Positions 12,182 through 22,897 of a DNA stretch of 64,000 nt are shown here, piece after piece. Each line of letters starts with the position of its first letter. Position 1 is the first letter of the stretch. A program made the position numbers and the translations under genes. A model generated the notes under the pieces. It was not told where the DNA came from. It saw only the letters and a program-made list of their open reading frames with translations, and made no database searches. The DNA is from Calonectria ilicicola (Eukaryota; Ascomycota; Sordariomycetes; Hypocreales; Nectriaceae), in NCBI GenBank assembly GCA_020809705.1, contig CP085827.1, positions 3,906,001 to 3,970,000 on the forward strand. The letters are read 5' to 3'.

Positions 12182-13913
12182 TTACATCAACTTGACGCTT
12201 CGGCGACGGCGTAGGGTAGTAGTGCTGGTGCTGTTAGTGCTGTTGCCACTACCAGTCGCAATTCGGTCCTCCAACACGGGGTTGAGAGGGCTCTTGGCGG
12301 CAAGGTATTGAATGAGGACCTCGTCCTGGGTGTCGAGTGTGACATAGTTTGTGGTGGCCTCGAGGAAGCTGTCACCACCACCGGCAATGAAGTCTAGGGT
12401 AATCATGCGGTACTCCTTGTCATCCTCCAAGCTGTTGCCGTTCAGGGTAAGGCTGGTGAGCTTAGTGCCGTTGCCGTTGTTTGGGTTGTAGGTGACCTTA
12501 AGGGGCGAGGAAACCTGGAACCAGGAGGTGATGGCCTTGTTGTTGAACTGGTTGACCTTGGTCACGGCACCCTCGAAGATCTGCTTCAGAGTGGAGCCGT
12601 TGTAGGTGAGTTCAACAATGGAGTTGCCAAAGGGGAACGAGGTTAGGACGGCGCCACGGGTGATGTTGCCCTTCTCGATGGTAGCTCGGACACCACCAGC
12701 ATTGATGAAAGCAAAATCGGGCTTGGTGCTGCTGGTGCTCTGGTTCAAGCGGTACTCGTACATGGCATCAGCCATGACCTGGCCAAGGAGACAGTCGTCT
12801 GTCTGGCACTTGGTCTGGTCGAGTTCAACCTCAGTGCTGCCAACAACCTGGGCGGCGAATTCCTCAAAGGGGCCCCTCCATCCCTTGATGGTCTTGTTGA
12901 GAGCAGCATCCATCTGGGTGCTGTTGTCCAGGTGGATCGGACCGCCATGGTACGCGAGCGCCTTTCCATTGTCGTCAAAGGTGACATCAATGTAACCCAC
13001 GTACTCGCCCCATCGGTAGGCAGTCACAATAAAGACTTCGTCGCCGTTGACGTCCTCGACGATGGTGGGGTACTTACCCTCAGCGCCGTCCATATCGCCA
13101 AGGGGAGTGTGACTGTGACCACCAATAATGAGCGATAGACCCTCGGTCTTGGCAGCAAGCTGCTGGTCAACGTCGTAGCCGATGTGAGTAAGGGCAACGA
13201 TGCGCTTGATGTCGGTGTTGTTTCGAATATCCCAGATAGTCTGCTGCACAGAGTCAATGGGGTCCAGGAAGGTGGTCTTCTCTCCGACACTGGAGATGCC
13301 AGGGGTGGTATCAGTGGTGACGCCAATGACTGCCAAGTTGTGCTTCTCAAAGATGTGGTAGTTCTTTATGGTCTTGTTGAGTCCCTCGTACTCGCTCTTG
13401 ACATTGCAAGAGACAATGGGGAAAGTCAGGTTCTGGAGGAATTCGCCCAGCTCCTCGTCGCCACCATCCCACTCATGGTTACCCAGGGTCATCGCATCGA
13501 ACTTGAGGGTGTTGAGCACCTGCGCGATCTTCTCGCCCTTGTAGTATGTGTAGAATAGGGTACCCTGGAACTCGTCACCGGCGTTCAGCCAGAGGTTATC
13601 TGGGTGGTCCTCGCGCAGCTGGTCGACGGTGTGCTTGATACGGGCATAGCCACCATAGCAGCCGGCCGTTGGGTCAGTACAGTCGAGACCAGAAGATTTA
13701 AACTCGTCCAAGTGAGCGTGGACATCGTTGACGTGGAAGAACGCTGTGCAACAGTCAGCACCAATTACCGCGACTTTACCGGCTTAGCATACAGATATTC
13801 TCGTGTCCTTGGTTGTCAACGTAACGCTTGTCCATGCGCTTGCTGAAGAGAGCATCCTCAGCACAGGCCGAGGCTGCCAGCGCGAGCGTCGCCAAACTAA
13901 CAGAGGTCTTCAT
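12182..13913 (-). CDS. secreted 5'-nucleotidase / metallophosphoesterase (UshA-like)
   Basis: Two exons (13913-13793 and 13743-12182, 49-nt intron) giving 560 aa. Residues 1-18 form a signal peptide (MKTSVSLATLALAASACA), followed by dibasic Kex2-type sites SKR and DKR at about 24-30. The calcineurin-like metallophosphatase domain shows all metal-binding blocks: NDVHAH (46-51), GDEFQG, GNHEWDGG, THIG and GGHSHT. The C-terminal half matches the 5'-nucleotidase substrate-binding domain (INAGGVRA, FPFGNSI, DFIAGGGD). The family removes phosphate from extracellular nucleotides or UDP-sugars. The C terminus is Ser/Thr/Asn-rich and ends RRRRSVKLM with no hydrophobic GPI signal, so secretion rather than anchoring is likely. 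The start was taken at 13913 because an upstream in-frame extension would hide the signal peptide. Confidence 0.93.
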
Positions 13914-16900
13914 GGTGATTGTTTGGGATTGTGAGACCTTGTCTGGGTAGCGAGAGGGTTCACAAACTTGACGCGCTACCCTCAGAGGGAAACCTGCACG
14001 GACAGTCACAACACAGACGGGATTAACGGTGCATTTTAATTTATTGCAAAAAAGTTTGATCGCTTAGTTTAAATTGACGGGTGATTCTGATCGCCCTGCA
14101 TCGCCACGGAACAATTGATTACGGGCGGCGAAGGAAGAATGCCAAGACACACGTGGGGTTTACGACTGGCTTATCGCGACGAGGCTCAAGGCACACGAGC
14201 AGATGCATCATCCTGATGGGTGGAATTGTTTCCCAATCTGTTGTTCCGTCGGACTTTGAACGTCTTCGGTCCAAGTCTGAAACCTTGGAGAGCGCGTGGG
14301 GTGGACATGTCTTGGCCTTGGTCAAGCTCTAAGCTGGACAAAGACAGCGACCGAGCTGTGTGCGCCATGATGACGGCCCGGGCAATGAAGCCGGACTGGG
14401 CATGCCAAGAAGCTTGAAAAGGTGTGTGAAGATGGTATGTATATCTGGAGTTACATTCTATAAGATGTGAGTGAGCAGCCAATGTGCGACAAGTCTTGTC
14501 TGTAGACGAGATGAAACTATCCAAACAAGCTTATCCGCGAGGTAAATTGGGCGGGGTGCTTAATGATCCCAACTCAAAAAGGTAGGTGACAGGCTGTCGT
14601 AATCACGGCTTGGTGTCCAATCTGCAATTGTGCTTCAAGCGAACAACTGATTAGCGATTGATTGCCTTTTTATCAACCGAGGCACGAACCCACCCCTATC
14701 TTTCTTCTTTCTTTTCCTTTCTTTTCTTTTTTTTTATTTTATTCTTCATCTATCGGGGCTAGTTCTGTATCCCGCCCGTCCGATCATCTACCCCAGCTCC
14801 TGCGCCAATACTTTGCAAGACGCGAGAGCCGAATCCTTCATGTCAGATATCGGCCGGCGGCGCGGTGGAAAGCTGGGGTAAGTTCATGCATTCCGCGCTG
14901 CCCACGTTTTCCGCGCAGAACACGAGGGCTGGGTATTACGTTTGAGATACCAGCCTCTCCTCACCAACGCCAATGTTGATAGCTGTTGGAGCAACGTGCC
15001 TGTTTCGGCGTGGCCGGGCCCAGTTTATTCGGCAGCACCTAGGGCAGGGGACCCCCATCGAGCACGTTACTGGCCTGCTTAGCGAGGCGAGCGCAATGGG
15101 ATGTTCCTGAGTGGTCGTGCCATATCTCGTCCGAAATAGGCGGCACTGTCGAGGGCAGCAGTTGCCATGTGCTGAGTGATAATGTGTTGGTCCATGAGCT
15201 GATGCGCGGCAAAAGTCCCCCATCCCCACAGCTCGACTCATTAGGGTCGCAATGGATGTGATAGATGCAGATCGTTGCAGTCCAAGCGGGAGAATGTCGG
15301 CCGATTGGTGTTCGTCCAGAGCCTAGAACATCGATATACGCGTTACCCCTTTGTAGGATCAAGATTAGCCGTTGAGTCCAGGACAGGGCAGGGCACGGTC
15401 CATTGTCCGGCTCTCGACAAGACCAGCCCTTCCAGGCTGTCCCCAGTCCAGCCCAGCCGAGCCCAGTCCAGCATCTGGCCCTAGTCACGAGCACAAGATG
15501 GACTCCGAAGGGCTTCGGGGTCCGTCTTCAGAGAAGTCTTGGCATGCCGCGTCGCTGTCATCTTTTGCTGAGGGGAAACTAGAGATATGACAAGCCAACA
15601 GCAAGCAGGGCGGGCCAGTCATGAAATATGACAAATAGTTTTGGCTGGTGGAGGGGCGTCTGCCATTGGGTCAACTGACTCAGAATAGACGCACCCTGTG
15701 CGCCTGTATGACAAGGACCATTCCATCGCTGGCTGGCCTCGACGGCGGCTCCGCGTACCTTCTGTCAATCTTCTTGGCAGTGTCTTTAGATCAAAAGACA
15801 GCCACGGTAGGATTTTAAGCATAGTTTAGCCCGATTGACGCGTCTCGACGAGTTAGTGGTGAATGCTTCGTCGTCTGAGTGGTGGCGTTATTCCCGATAG
15901 CCGTGCCAAGAATCCATAAAGAGCTCTCTGCATCGGGTACGTAGCACAAGAACGGAGGTGGCTTGCAACTTACATAGGCAGAGAGTCTTCCTAGTTAGTC
16001 ATCAACTTCTACCCTAGATGTAGATTATGATTCTTAAACCAACGACATGTTATAAACACGCATGGTCGTGGTGCTCTCTGCGTCGATCAGATCGAGTTCG
16101 CGGTCAAACCCACCACGAGCGACTCCACCGGAGATACATTTTCAAGCTTCGCGGCATGGTGTCTTCCTCGAGACGATTAGAGTTTACTAACAAAATCGCC
16201 GGTTCGCCGCCAACACAAGGCGCAATCCACCCGAGATCGAACTGCATTATGGGTCTCGATCCGCCGTGGAGAGTGTGATCATTACTCCACACTCGATTCA
16301 GAGCAGGTCCGAGGCGACATCGACTCAATCGAGGATGGGAAAGACGGGTTGAACCGTCAACGCGACAACGAAATCAAAAGGCCATGGGGCTGCAGCTCGG
16401 CAGCTCGCAGGCCGCCAACCATGTCCCGCGGATGGGTGGCTACGAAATCGAGGCCACCCGACTATGCTGCAAAAGGGACTTCGATAAGAAGACATCACAT
16501 TCACTATTCCACATTGGGCGGGCAAAACGATGTGCCGATGTTTTTTGGATATTGGTGGCGCATCATGGCCATGGCTAGCTCCACGATACGATCATCTCGT
16601 CAGTAGACGCACGAACCCCATGAGTCGGGTCCTGACTAGTATCCGATCATGGATACGCGAATCCCTTGGCCGCTTTCAGCCTCAGAGCACGGTTCTCCCC
16701 CCGTCTTGTTTCTCTCTCGGGACAGCTTCCGTGATTACGTGAAAAACCCTGACAGGCATTGATGGCCCGTCTCGAGGTTCTGTGTAACGTAACAGGATAT
16801 CAATTCGATCTCAGCAGATGGGAATCCTCCGGGTGATATGGGGCATACTGAAACACCGATGTCGCCGACGCTACCGCCAAGACTAGTGACCCAAGTGGCA

Positions 16901-18862
16901 TAAGTGGCATACGTGGGCATGGGGGTTCGCGGCCGGCAGTTTCTCAGGTGCTCCAATCCAGCAAGGCGATTTCGTATTTGGGATTGTGCGCACCATCAAC
17001 ACGATATGCGGAAAGCGGAAATCTGGCTCCGATAGCCTTGTCCAAGCTGTGACCGCCTGTTTCGAGTGGGATTATGTGGACAAGCAGGAGTGGTGGGTGT
17101 CGGGCTGCGCTCAGATTAGGGGCAATGTGGCTTGAGGCCGAGAGGGCGAGATGACGATTTTGATGCAGCTTCTCGGGGAAATTCTCGCAGTAGAGGGATG
17201 GATCTTCCCTCTGGGTGGCTAGTTTCGGGGGGACCAACAGGCTGAGCTAGGAGCAAGCAAGAAGACAGGCCAGCCGCCCACTTGTTGTCTCCCAATCCCC
17301 TTTAGGGGCAGCTTATGTGACTAGGATGATAATAGATATACGAGGCCCGAGAGGGTTGAACTGGAGGGCACAGCAGCTCGATTCGGTAGCGTTCATGGTG
17401 AGAAAGAGAGGAAATTCGCAGTTTCTAAACAAGGCCGGTATAAGAAGTGGGAAAGCCACCAACATAGTCGATGGATGCATCTGGCAACTCCCGAGTGCCA
17501 AGAGGAGCCAAACTGACCCAATGCGACCCAACGCGCGAAGAGGGGCGCAGGGCGTATAGTAATGGATGAGGCAACACGGAATGAAGTCATGGCGACCTGT
17601 GACAACCAACAGGGCGACGTCATTCCGCCTCGCATTTGATCAAGATGTCGGGGTCTGAGATGTTTCCTCTCGCGGGCCGCATCTTCCGCCAAGCCGCCGC
17701 CGCAACGGGAACTTAGAGAAGCGCCAGCCGCCCCATCTTTTGCGTATCCGACACCCAAGTCCACGGATCCGGCAAGCTTTTCAGCGGCAGCGGCAACGGC
17801 ATCACATAGTTTACGGGAAGCAAACTCGAGAGGCAAAAGAGCCGCCCTTGTGTTACGCGGAGCCCTTGTCGATGGAGCCTCTTGGTGCGGTGAGGCTTGA
17901 TCCAACAGAGACCACCTGGAGACCCTTGAAGAACCGGCCCAACCTTAAAGTGCCTAGGGTGCTACAAAGGGAGGCACGAGAGGTCAGCCAAGTTCCGATC
18001 GATACTAAACAACCAACTAAAATTAAGAACTAAACTGCCGAGTTTTTTGAGGAGCAAGGGCAGAGCCAGTCCGCGAGCATGACCTCCACTGTCAATCCGG
18101 GCTAAATGGACGCTTGCGCCATTACTCCATGGCTCATCTCAGGAGAAGGAAGGGTGCCCCTGTTGGAAACTTGAAGAAAGTTTGAAGCGACAGATGGGTG
18201 TTGGAGACTGGAGCTCTCTAGTCGGATCAGCGCGCCGCGCACGCCAGCCTTGTTCCTTGTCAGGAGGATAAATGACTCGGCAACGTCTACGCACACTCTC
18301 TCTGCGAGTCCCGATTGCGTTGCGTCGCGTTGGTTGGTGCGTCTGCAGTCCTGCGTCTGTGTCTGCGTCGCTATTTTGGTTTTTTTTTTTCTTTTCGGGG
18401 AGAAGCGTGCCCATCGCGGCCGGATACAAGACCGAGCGAGATCAGATGAATCTGGACCAGCCGGCCTTTTTCGCCTAGAACAGGACGGAGTCGAGGAAGC
18501 CACTTATCCACACTTACTCAGCCGCTTCTCCCTGAAGGCGAACGAGCACAGAGGGGAGCAACAAGAGGTGACAAGGACTCGACAGGGAGACGGCAACAGC
18601 GAGTGGACCTGCTGTTACCTGCTGAGGCTTCTTGGGGGGCAAAAACACATACACACGCAGGACGGCTAGAACATAATCGATCTGCCGCTCTCTCCCTCTC
18701 ACACACTACTCAGCCCTCTCGAACCACATCATACACCACCACCTTGGCATTAAATTATTCTTCTCATTGCACTCCGAACTCGGATGTGGACATGGCCAAA
18801 CCGTCCCTCGCGCCCCTCCTCAGCGACAACGACGGCAGCATCAACTACACGGACAGCAACAA
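13914..18862. other. 4.9-kb region without supported genes
   Basis: Between the divergently transcribed 5'-nucleotidase and the Zn2Cys6 regulator. Open frames of up to 170 codons (minus 15039-15494, minus 17393-17905) have no family features. A repeated CCAGCCCAGCC-like motif occurs near 15430-15470. Features that stand out are the pyrimidine tract at 14692-14750 and a second T- and CT-rich zone at 18365-18760 that looks like the promoter and leader of the regulator. Confidence 0.5.
14692..14750 (+). promoter_or_regulatory. pyrimidine tract, possible core promoter
   Basis: About 60 bases almost wholly C and T on the plus strand (TTTCTTCTTTCTTTTCC...), the kind of tract that precedes transcription starts of strong filamentous fungal genes. 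Roughly 90 bases downstream is ATG TCA GAT ATC GGC... followed after 38 bases by a consensus GTAAGT donor (about 14878), but no credible second exon is visible. It may drive a non-coding RNA or a distant 5' exon of the regulator. Confidence 0.3.
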
Positions 18863-18968
18863 ATGGAAATCATCACCCCCCAGGACTACCAGAACAACGC
18901 TCGCAAGCGGCAGCGCCGTAGCCTCCGGCCCTGCGATGCCTGCCGCAAGCGAAAAACGCGCTGCGTGA
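18792..18968 (+). other. upstream overlapping ORF of the Zn2Cys6 gene
   Basis: ATG at 18792 lies in a better initiation context (GACATGGCC: G at -3, G at +4) than the regulator start at 18863 (C at -3). It opens a 58-codon frame that overlaps the first 35 codons of the regulator in a different phase. The first 24 codons read like ordinary protein (MAKPSLAPLLSDNDGS...), so this is either a translational-control uORF or a sign that the true N terminus is joined by a frame change or unseen intron. Confidence 0.45.
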
Positions 18969-21037
18969 CAAAGGACGGCGATGGCGATTGCGTCCACTGC
19001 CAGCTCCGGGCAACAGCATGCACCTTTCACCATGACCCCCCAGAGCGACAGGCCACCAACACGGCAACCTCCAACGGAGCTGGCACCTACAGCGGTGACG
19101 AGCGAGCTGGCCTGGACGACACTCCGGGCCCGGGCCACCCGGTTCAGGCCCCAAGTCGCAGCATCAGCCAGAGCCGCAAGGAGTCGCGAGACGAAGCCCG
19201 AGCACTAGTCTCGGAGACACAGTCAGTTCAGTCCTTTCTCTCGCCCGCAGAGACACGCGCCTCGGGCGACAGCAATCGTCATCACCAGGCACCTTCTGTA
19301 ATCGTCCCGGAGCTCATCGAACCCACGCCGCTCGAGCAAACTCTGGGCTGCTCCACAGCCCGCTTCGCCGAGCTCTACGGCTTGGGGAGCGACATGGAGC
19401 CCATACTGATGCGCCATCGTCCCTACGACCCCCTCACTCATGAATTTAGCCTGGAAACACACTCGATCCGCCGGGTGCTCGAGCACGACGACGGCCAGGA
19501 GTACCCCCTGACATTCCATCTTGCTGCTGACGAGAAGGCTGTCGATTCCGACCCGACACACTCACTTGCTGACGCCATCGAGTCTTGCGTACAACCCCAC
19601 GGCCCAAGCCTCGTCGAGTTGTTCTGGCGTCATGTCCAGCCGTGCTACCCCATCATCTCCAAAGATGCCTTCATCACCGTCTACAGCCAGTCCTATCGCG
19701 GCATCCCTGCCGCTCTCCTTGGTGCCGTTTATCTATCCGCCATCCGCTGGTGGACCTACGATCCCGAGCTGTCGATCCGCTCACCCCCTAACGTAGCTCA
19801 CCTTCGTACTCTGCTCAAGTCTGCTCTCCCAATGTCGTACCATCGTCCCAAGCTCTGCTCCATCCAGGCTTGTCTTCTCCTCCTGCAGTGCCAACCAGAG
19901 GACTCCCTGAACCCTGATCACACTTTCCAATGGGGCCTCACGTGCCAGGCTTTAGCCATCGGCCAGTGCCTGGGCCTTCACCTGGACGCAACTAACTGGA
20001 CCATCCCGCAGTGGGAACGAAACGTTCGAAAGCGCCTGAGCTGGGCCTTGTACATGCAGGACCGTTGGACAGCACTGGCGTATGGCCGCCCCGTACACAT
20101 CCACGAAGACGACTGGACCGTCCAGGACCTCACTCCAGCTGATTTTACTGACTACGACTCTGACGGGCCTATGCCAACGCCGGGCGCCGATGACGATCGC
20201 CGGTCCATCGCGGCAACTGGCATGGCACAATACATGCAAATGGTGCGGTTGTCACGAATACTCTCTGACGTATACAGAGATTTTTACACGGCGCGCGGAT
20301 GCCGCCAGCAAGACACCGTCATCCTTTACGAAAAGGCTCGGGCACACTTTGATAGCCTAAATGTCTGGTACCGCAACATCCCACCTACACTACAGATGAA
20401 CGTCATATATCAACGAAAGCTATGCTTCCACGGCTATCTCCACTTCTCATACTACGGTGTGGTCATGACGCTCCTGCGGCGACTAATACGATCCACTGCT
20501 TTGCCCCCACGCTGCACAGACGATCGAGTATTGACCGAGATTCGACAAATAGCCTTGCAGACGGCCCAAAGCGCCATCAGTTTTGTCAGCGGGCTGCGGC
20601 CTGACCACCTAGAGGCGTTCTGGTACTTTACGTCACCATACCTCTTCTCTTTGCTTGGCTCCTTTACAACTCTCCTCCTCGTAACATCTCTGTCGTCACA
20701 AGAACGAAACTTTTGGCAAGAGACATTAAACTCCTATCTTTGGCACTTGCGTATGAACAGCAAGAGCCACCAGCCTATGCAATATGCTGTGAATCGACTC
20801 GAGGGCGCAATACTGCGGGGTCTGGAGCATGCTTTGGCTGTCAACCTAAACGAGCCCCTCAACGATAAGGTCAGCCCCATGGTGAACCACTATGCCACGG
20901 ATGTCTACCAGTACCAAGATTTTGGTGATTGGGATTTGGCCGGAGTCAATGGATCCTACGATCTGCTCAACGGTATGCCCAACGGCATGCCTGTGCAAGC
21001 AGAGGGCATGTTGCCGCCGAGAGACGACTTGGGATGA
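18863..21037 (+). CDS. Zn(II)2Cys6 transcription factor (possibly TamA/Dal81-related)
   Basis: Single-exon gene, 724 aa from ATG 18863; the longer open frame starts with TTG and was not used. The binuclear zinc cluster is at residues 24-53 with spacing C-x2-C-x6-C-x8-C-x2-C-x6-C, preceded by a basic patch (ARKRQRR). The middle and C-terminal parts match the fungal-specific transcription factor domain, including FWRHVQPCYPIISKDAF, GLTCQALAIGQCLGLHLD and RKRLSWALYMQDRWTALAYGRP. The block PLEQTLGCSTARFAELYGLGSDMEP resembles the TamA/Dal81 group, but this is from memory and weak. The gene converges on the GH32 gene with a 61-base gap and sits one gene from a sugar permease, so it is a candidate pathway regulator of that module. 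Confidence 0.92.
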   Translation: MEIITPQDYQNNARKRQRRSLRPCDACRKRKTRCVTKDGDGDCVHCQLRATACTFHHDPPERQATNTATSNGAGTYSGDERAGLDDTPGPGHPVQAPSRSISQSRKESRDEARALVSETQSVQSFLSPAETRASGDSNRHHQAPSVIVPELIEPTPLEQTLGCSTARFAELYGLGSDMEPILMRHRPYDPLTHEFSLETHSIRRVLEHDDGQEYPLTFHLAADEKAVDSDPTHSLADAIESCVQPHGPSLVELFWRHVQPCYPIISKDAFITVYSQSYRGIPAALLGAVYLSAIRWWTYDPELSIRSPPNVAHLRTLLKSALPMSYHRPKLCSIQACLLLLQCQPEDSLNPDHTFQWGLTCQALAIGQCLGLHLDATNWTIPQWERNVRKRLSWALYMQDRWTALAYGRPVHIHEDDWTVQDLTPADFTDYDSDGPMPTPGADDDRRSIAATGMAQYMQMVRLSRILSDVYRDFYTARGCRQQDTVILYEKARAHFDSLNVWYRNIPPTLQMNVIYQRKLCFHGYLHFSYYGVVMTLLRRLIRSTALPPRCTDDRVLTEIRQIALQTAQSAISFVSGLRPDHLEAFWYFTSPYLFSLLGSFTTLLLVTSLSSQERNFWQETLNSYLWHLRMNSKSHQPMQYAVNRLEGAILRGLEHALAVNLNEPLNDKVSPMVNHYATDVYQYQDFGDWDLAGVNGSYDLLNGMPNGMPVQAEGMLPPRDDLG

Positions 21038-21098
21038 AATCACACTGGCTAGTAGAGTTGTGTGGGAAGCAACAACAACCGATGACCGTATTTACTTT

Positions 21099-22772
21099 TT
21101 ACTCGTCATCACCGACTACATCATCCGTATCAGAGGCACCTCCCCCCTCTTTGATTCTATGTCGGACCGAGATGTTGACAATGTCAACCATGCCGTCCTC
21201 CACAAACCACCCGAATCTTCGCACCTCACCTTCGGTTTGGTCGTGACTCCAGGATTGCGGGAGAGGAAGACGGAAGCTCAAGGCTCGTCCTCCGCAAAAG
21301 GCCTCGATAATTTGGCCTCGCAGGAAAAGAAAGACTCCATCCAGCAAACTAACATTATCATGGCGTACAAGTTCGGGGCCATCGATGGATCGCGGGATGT
21401 AAAGGCGGTATTGATCGGCCCAAAAGTCGTCCAGGGGCGGGAAATCGGTAACGAGGGAGACTGTGAACAACCCATTTCCGGAAGGGTTAAACTGAAGGCG
21501 ATGGCCCTTGCCGGACAGGTCTGGTTGGAATATGACACCGAAGCTGTGAGCATCGCAAGCGGCTACTCTGAAATCTATGAAGATGTCACGCCGTAGGGCG
21601 ATGGACCCAAGCTCAGGGAAATGGGTAGCCGTAGTTCCCAGCGAGCACATGTATAAGCTGGGAGCGGCATTACTTGGGCATACGGTCCTTGAAGATCGCC
21701 AGAGAAAATCTCGTAATTCACGATTAACTTCAATCCTCAAATAGCCATTGGTATCTGTCGACATTTCCCGTGGAATGCCCAAACTTCCTCCCCAAAGCCA
21801 CTTGTTCTCGTCGTCCGCGTAGTCGCCCACCCACCCAAAGCTGATTCTCTTGCGAGCGTCCCCAGCTTTGGGGCATGATTTTGCCGCATACCACCGCCGC
21901 CCATCCAGCCGCCCGTGCGAGCCGTCACGGGGGATCCGGAACGGGCCACGGGGGTGGTCGGCGACTCGGTACACAGTGCCGGCATTGGGTGCGTGGAAGC
22001 GAGAGTAGACCAGATACCACTTGCCATTGGGGAACGTAAACAGCTCCGGGCACTCGGGGCAGAACATGTCATTCGGGGCGTACAGGGGTTCAGGCTCTAC
22101 GGTCCAGACGTCCAGGTCCGCCGAGGTGAGCAGCGCAATGCACCCACGGCTCCAGTGCGGACCCGAAGCCAGCCGCGTGCCCACAAGCATCCAGTACCGT
22201 GACTCGGCTTGGTTGTAGAAAATGTAAGGGTCTCGGAAGTCGATTTCCTCGTACTTGGCGAGCCCGTCGCCCGCAATCGTGATGGGCGCTGCCGGCTTCT
22301 CAAAGCGTGTGCCGTGGCGATCCTTTGAGGTGGCGTGCAGAATGACCTGCCGGCCGCCCTGGCTGAGGTTGTAGCCCGTGTAGAAGATGTGCATGACATT
22401 GTCGAGGCCCAGGAGCGCGGCGCCGGTCCACACTCCGTCGGCGTCCGGATCTGTTGGGTTGTCGCCCGGCGCCAGCACCGGCTCGAGGTCCCGCGTCCAT
22501 TCAATCAGGTTAGGCGAGCGAATGCGAGTCCACGAGGACCGCAACCTCTCCGGGTGGTGCTTGGTCGCAGGCGGCGTCACCAGGTGAAACAGGTGGTATG
22601 TGTTGTCGACGAGGACGGGGATGGCATCGGCGGCTGCTTGGTCGGTGTAGGGTCGGCTGTAAGGGCAGTTATCGGGCGGAGGAGTGGTGAATTGCTGCTG
22701 TGACCGTCGCATCGGAGGCGCATTGTCATCATAGTACTCGCCAGAGGCACGGCGGACGGCTTGGTGGCTCAT
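21099..22772 (-). CDS. GH32-like glycoside hydrolase, no signal peptide
   Basis: Single exon, 557 aa from ATG 22772; the open frame extends upstream only to a TTG. GH32 features: a YHLFHL strand after the first catalytic region, the transition-state RDP triplet (180-182, FRDPYIF) and the acid/base ECP triplet (240-242). The classical WMNDPNG nucleophile motif is absent; Asp49 in AADAIPV, placed just before YHLFHL, is the likely equivalent. A beta-sandwich C-terminal domain follows. There is no signal peptide, so the enzyme should act in the cytosol on sucrose, a fructooligosaccharide or another fructoside. It shares a promoter with the permease at 23570. The 28 in-frame codons upstream of the ATG (ALRLQPQDGAYIFRIAHR...) also look protein-like, so an unrecognised 5' exon is possible. 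Confidence 0.85.
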   Translation of the reverse strand: MSHQAVRRASGEYYDDNAPPMRRSQQQFTTPPPDNCPYSRPYTDQAAADAIPVLVDNTYHLFHLVTPPATKHHPERLRSSWTRIRSPNLIEWTRDLEPVLAPGDNPTDPDADGVWTGAALLGLDNVMHIFYTGYNLSQGGRQVILHATSKDRHGTRFEKPAAPITIAGDGLAKYEEIDFRDPYIFYNQAESRYWMLVGTRLASGPHWSRGCIALLTSADLDVWTVEPEPLYAPNDMFCPECPELFTFPNGKWYLVYSRFHAPNAGTVYRVADHPRGPFRIPRDGSHGRLDGRRWYAAKSCPKAGDARKRISFGWVGDYADDENKWLWGGSLGIPREMSTDTNGYLRIEVNRELRDFLWRSSRTVCPSNAAPSLYMCSLGTTATHFPELGSIALRRDIFIDFRVAACDAHSFGVIFQPDLSGKGHRLQFNPSGNGLFTVSLVTDFPPLDDFWADQYRLYIPRSIDGPELVRHDNVSLLDGVFLFLRGQIIEAFCGGRALSFRLPLPQSWSHDQTEGEVRRFGWFVEDGMVDIVNISVRHRIKEGGGASDTDDVVGDDE

Positions 22773-22897
22773 GTTGGGCTTGAGAGGATCGTCGTCGACC
22801 ACAATGCGGTGGGCAATGCGGAATATGTAGGCGCCATCTTGGGGCTGAAGGCGCAAGGCCAGCTCAGATTTGGCGGGCTATTATACTCGATTCTCAT
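22769..22897 (-). other. 42-codon uORF overlapping the GH32 start (ATGA)
   Basis: On the minus strand, ATG at 22897 opens a 42-codon frame whose TGA stop overlaps the GH32 ATG in the sequence ATGA (22772-22769). A TATA box lies 30 bases further upstream (about 22929-22936), so this ATG would be in the leader if transcription starts about 30 bases below the TATA box, unless the start falls inside it. The arrangement suits termination-reinitiation control, or marks a misjudged N terminus. Confidence 0.4.

Noticed and set aside
15039..15494. 151-codon minus-strand frame
   Set aside because: Trp- and Gly-rich start comes from a CCAGCC repeat; no family features.
17393..17905. 170-codon minus-strand frame
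   Set aside because: Begins in GC-rich low-complexity DNA and reads through a stretch without coding character.
18767..18862. Extension of the Zn2Cys6 protein upstream of ATG 18863
   Set aside because: The extended frame starts with TTG, so the added 32 residues are not supported.
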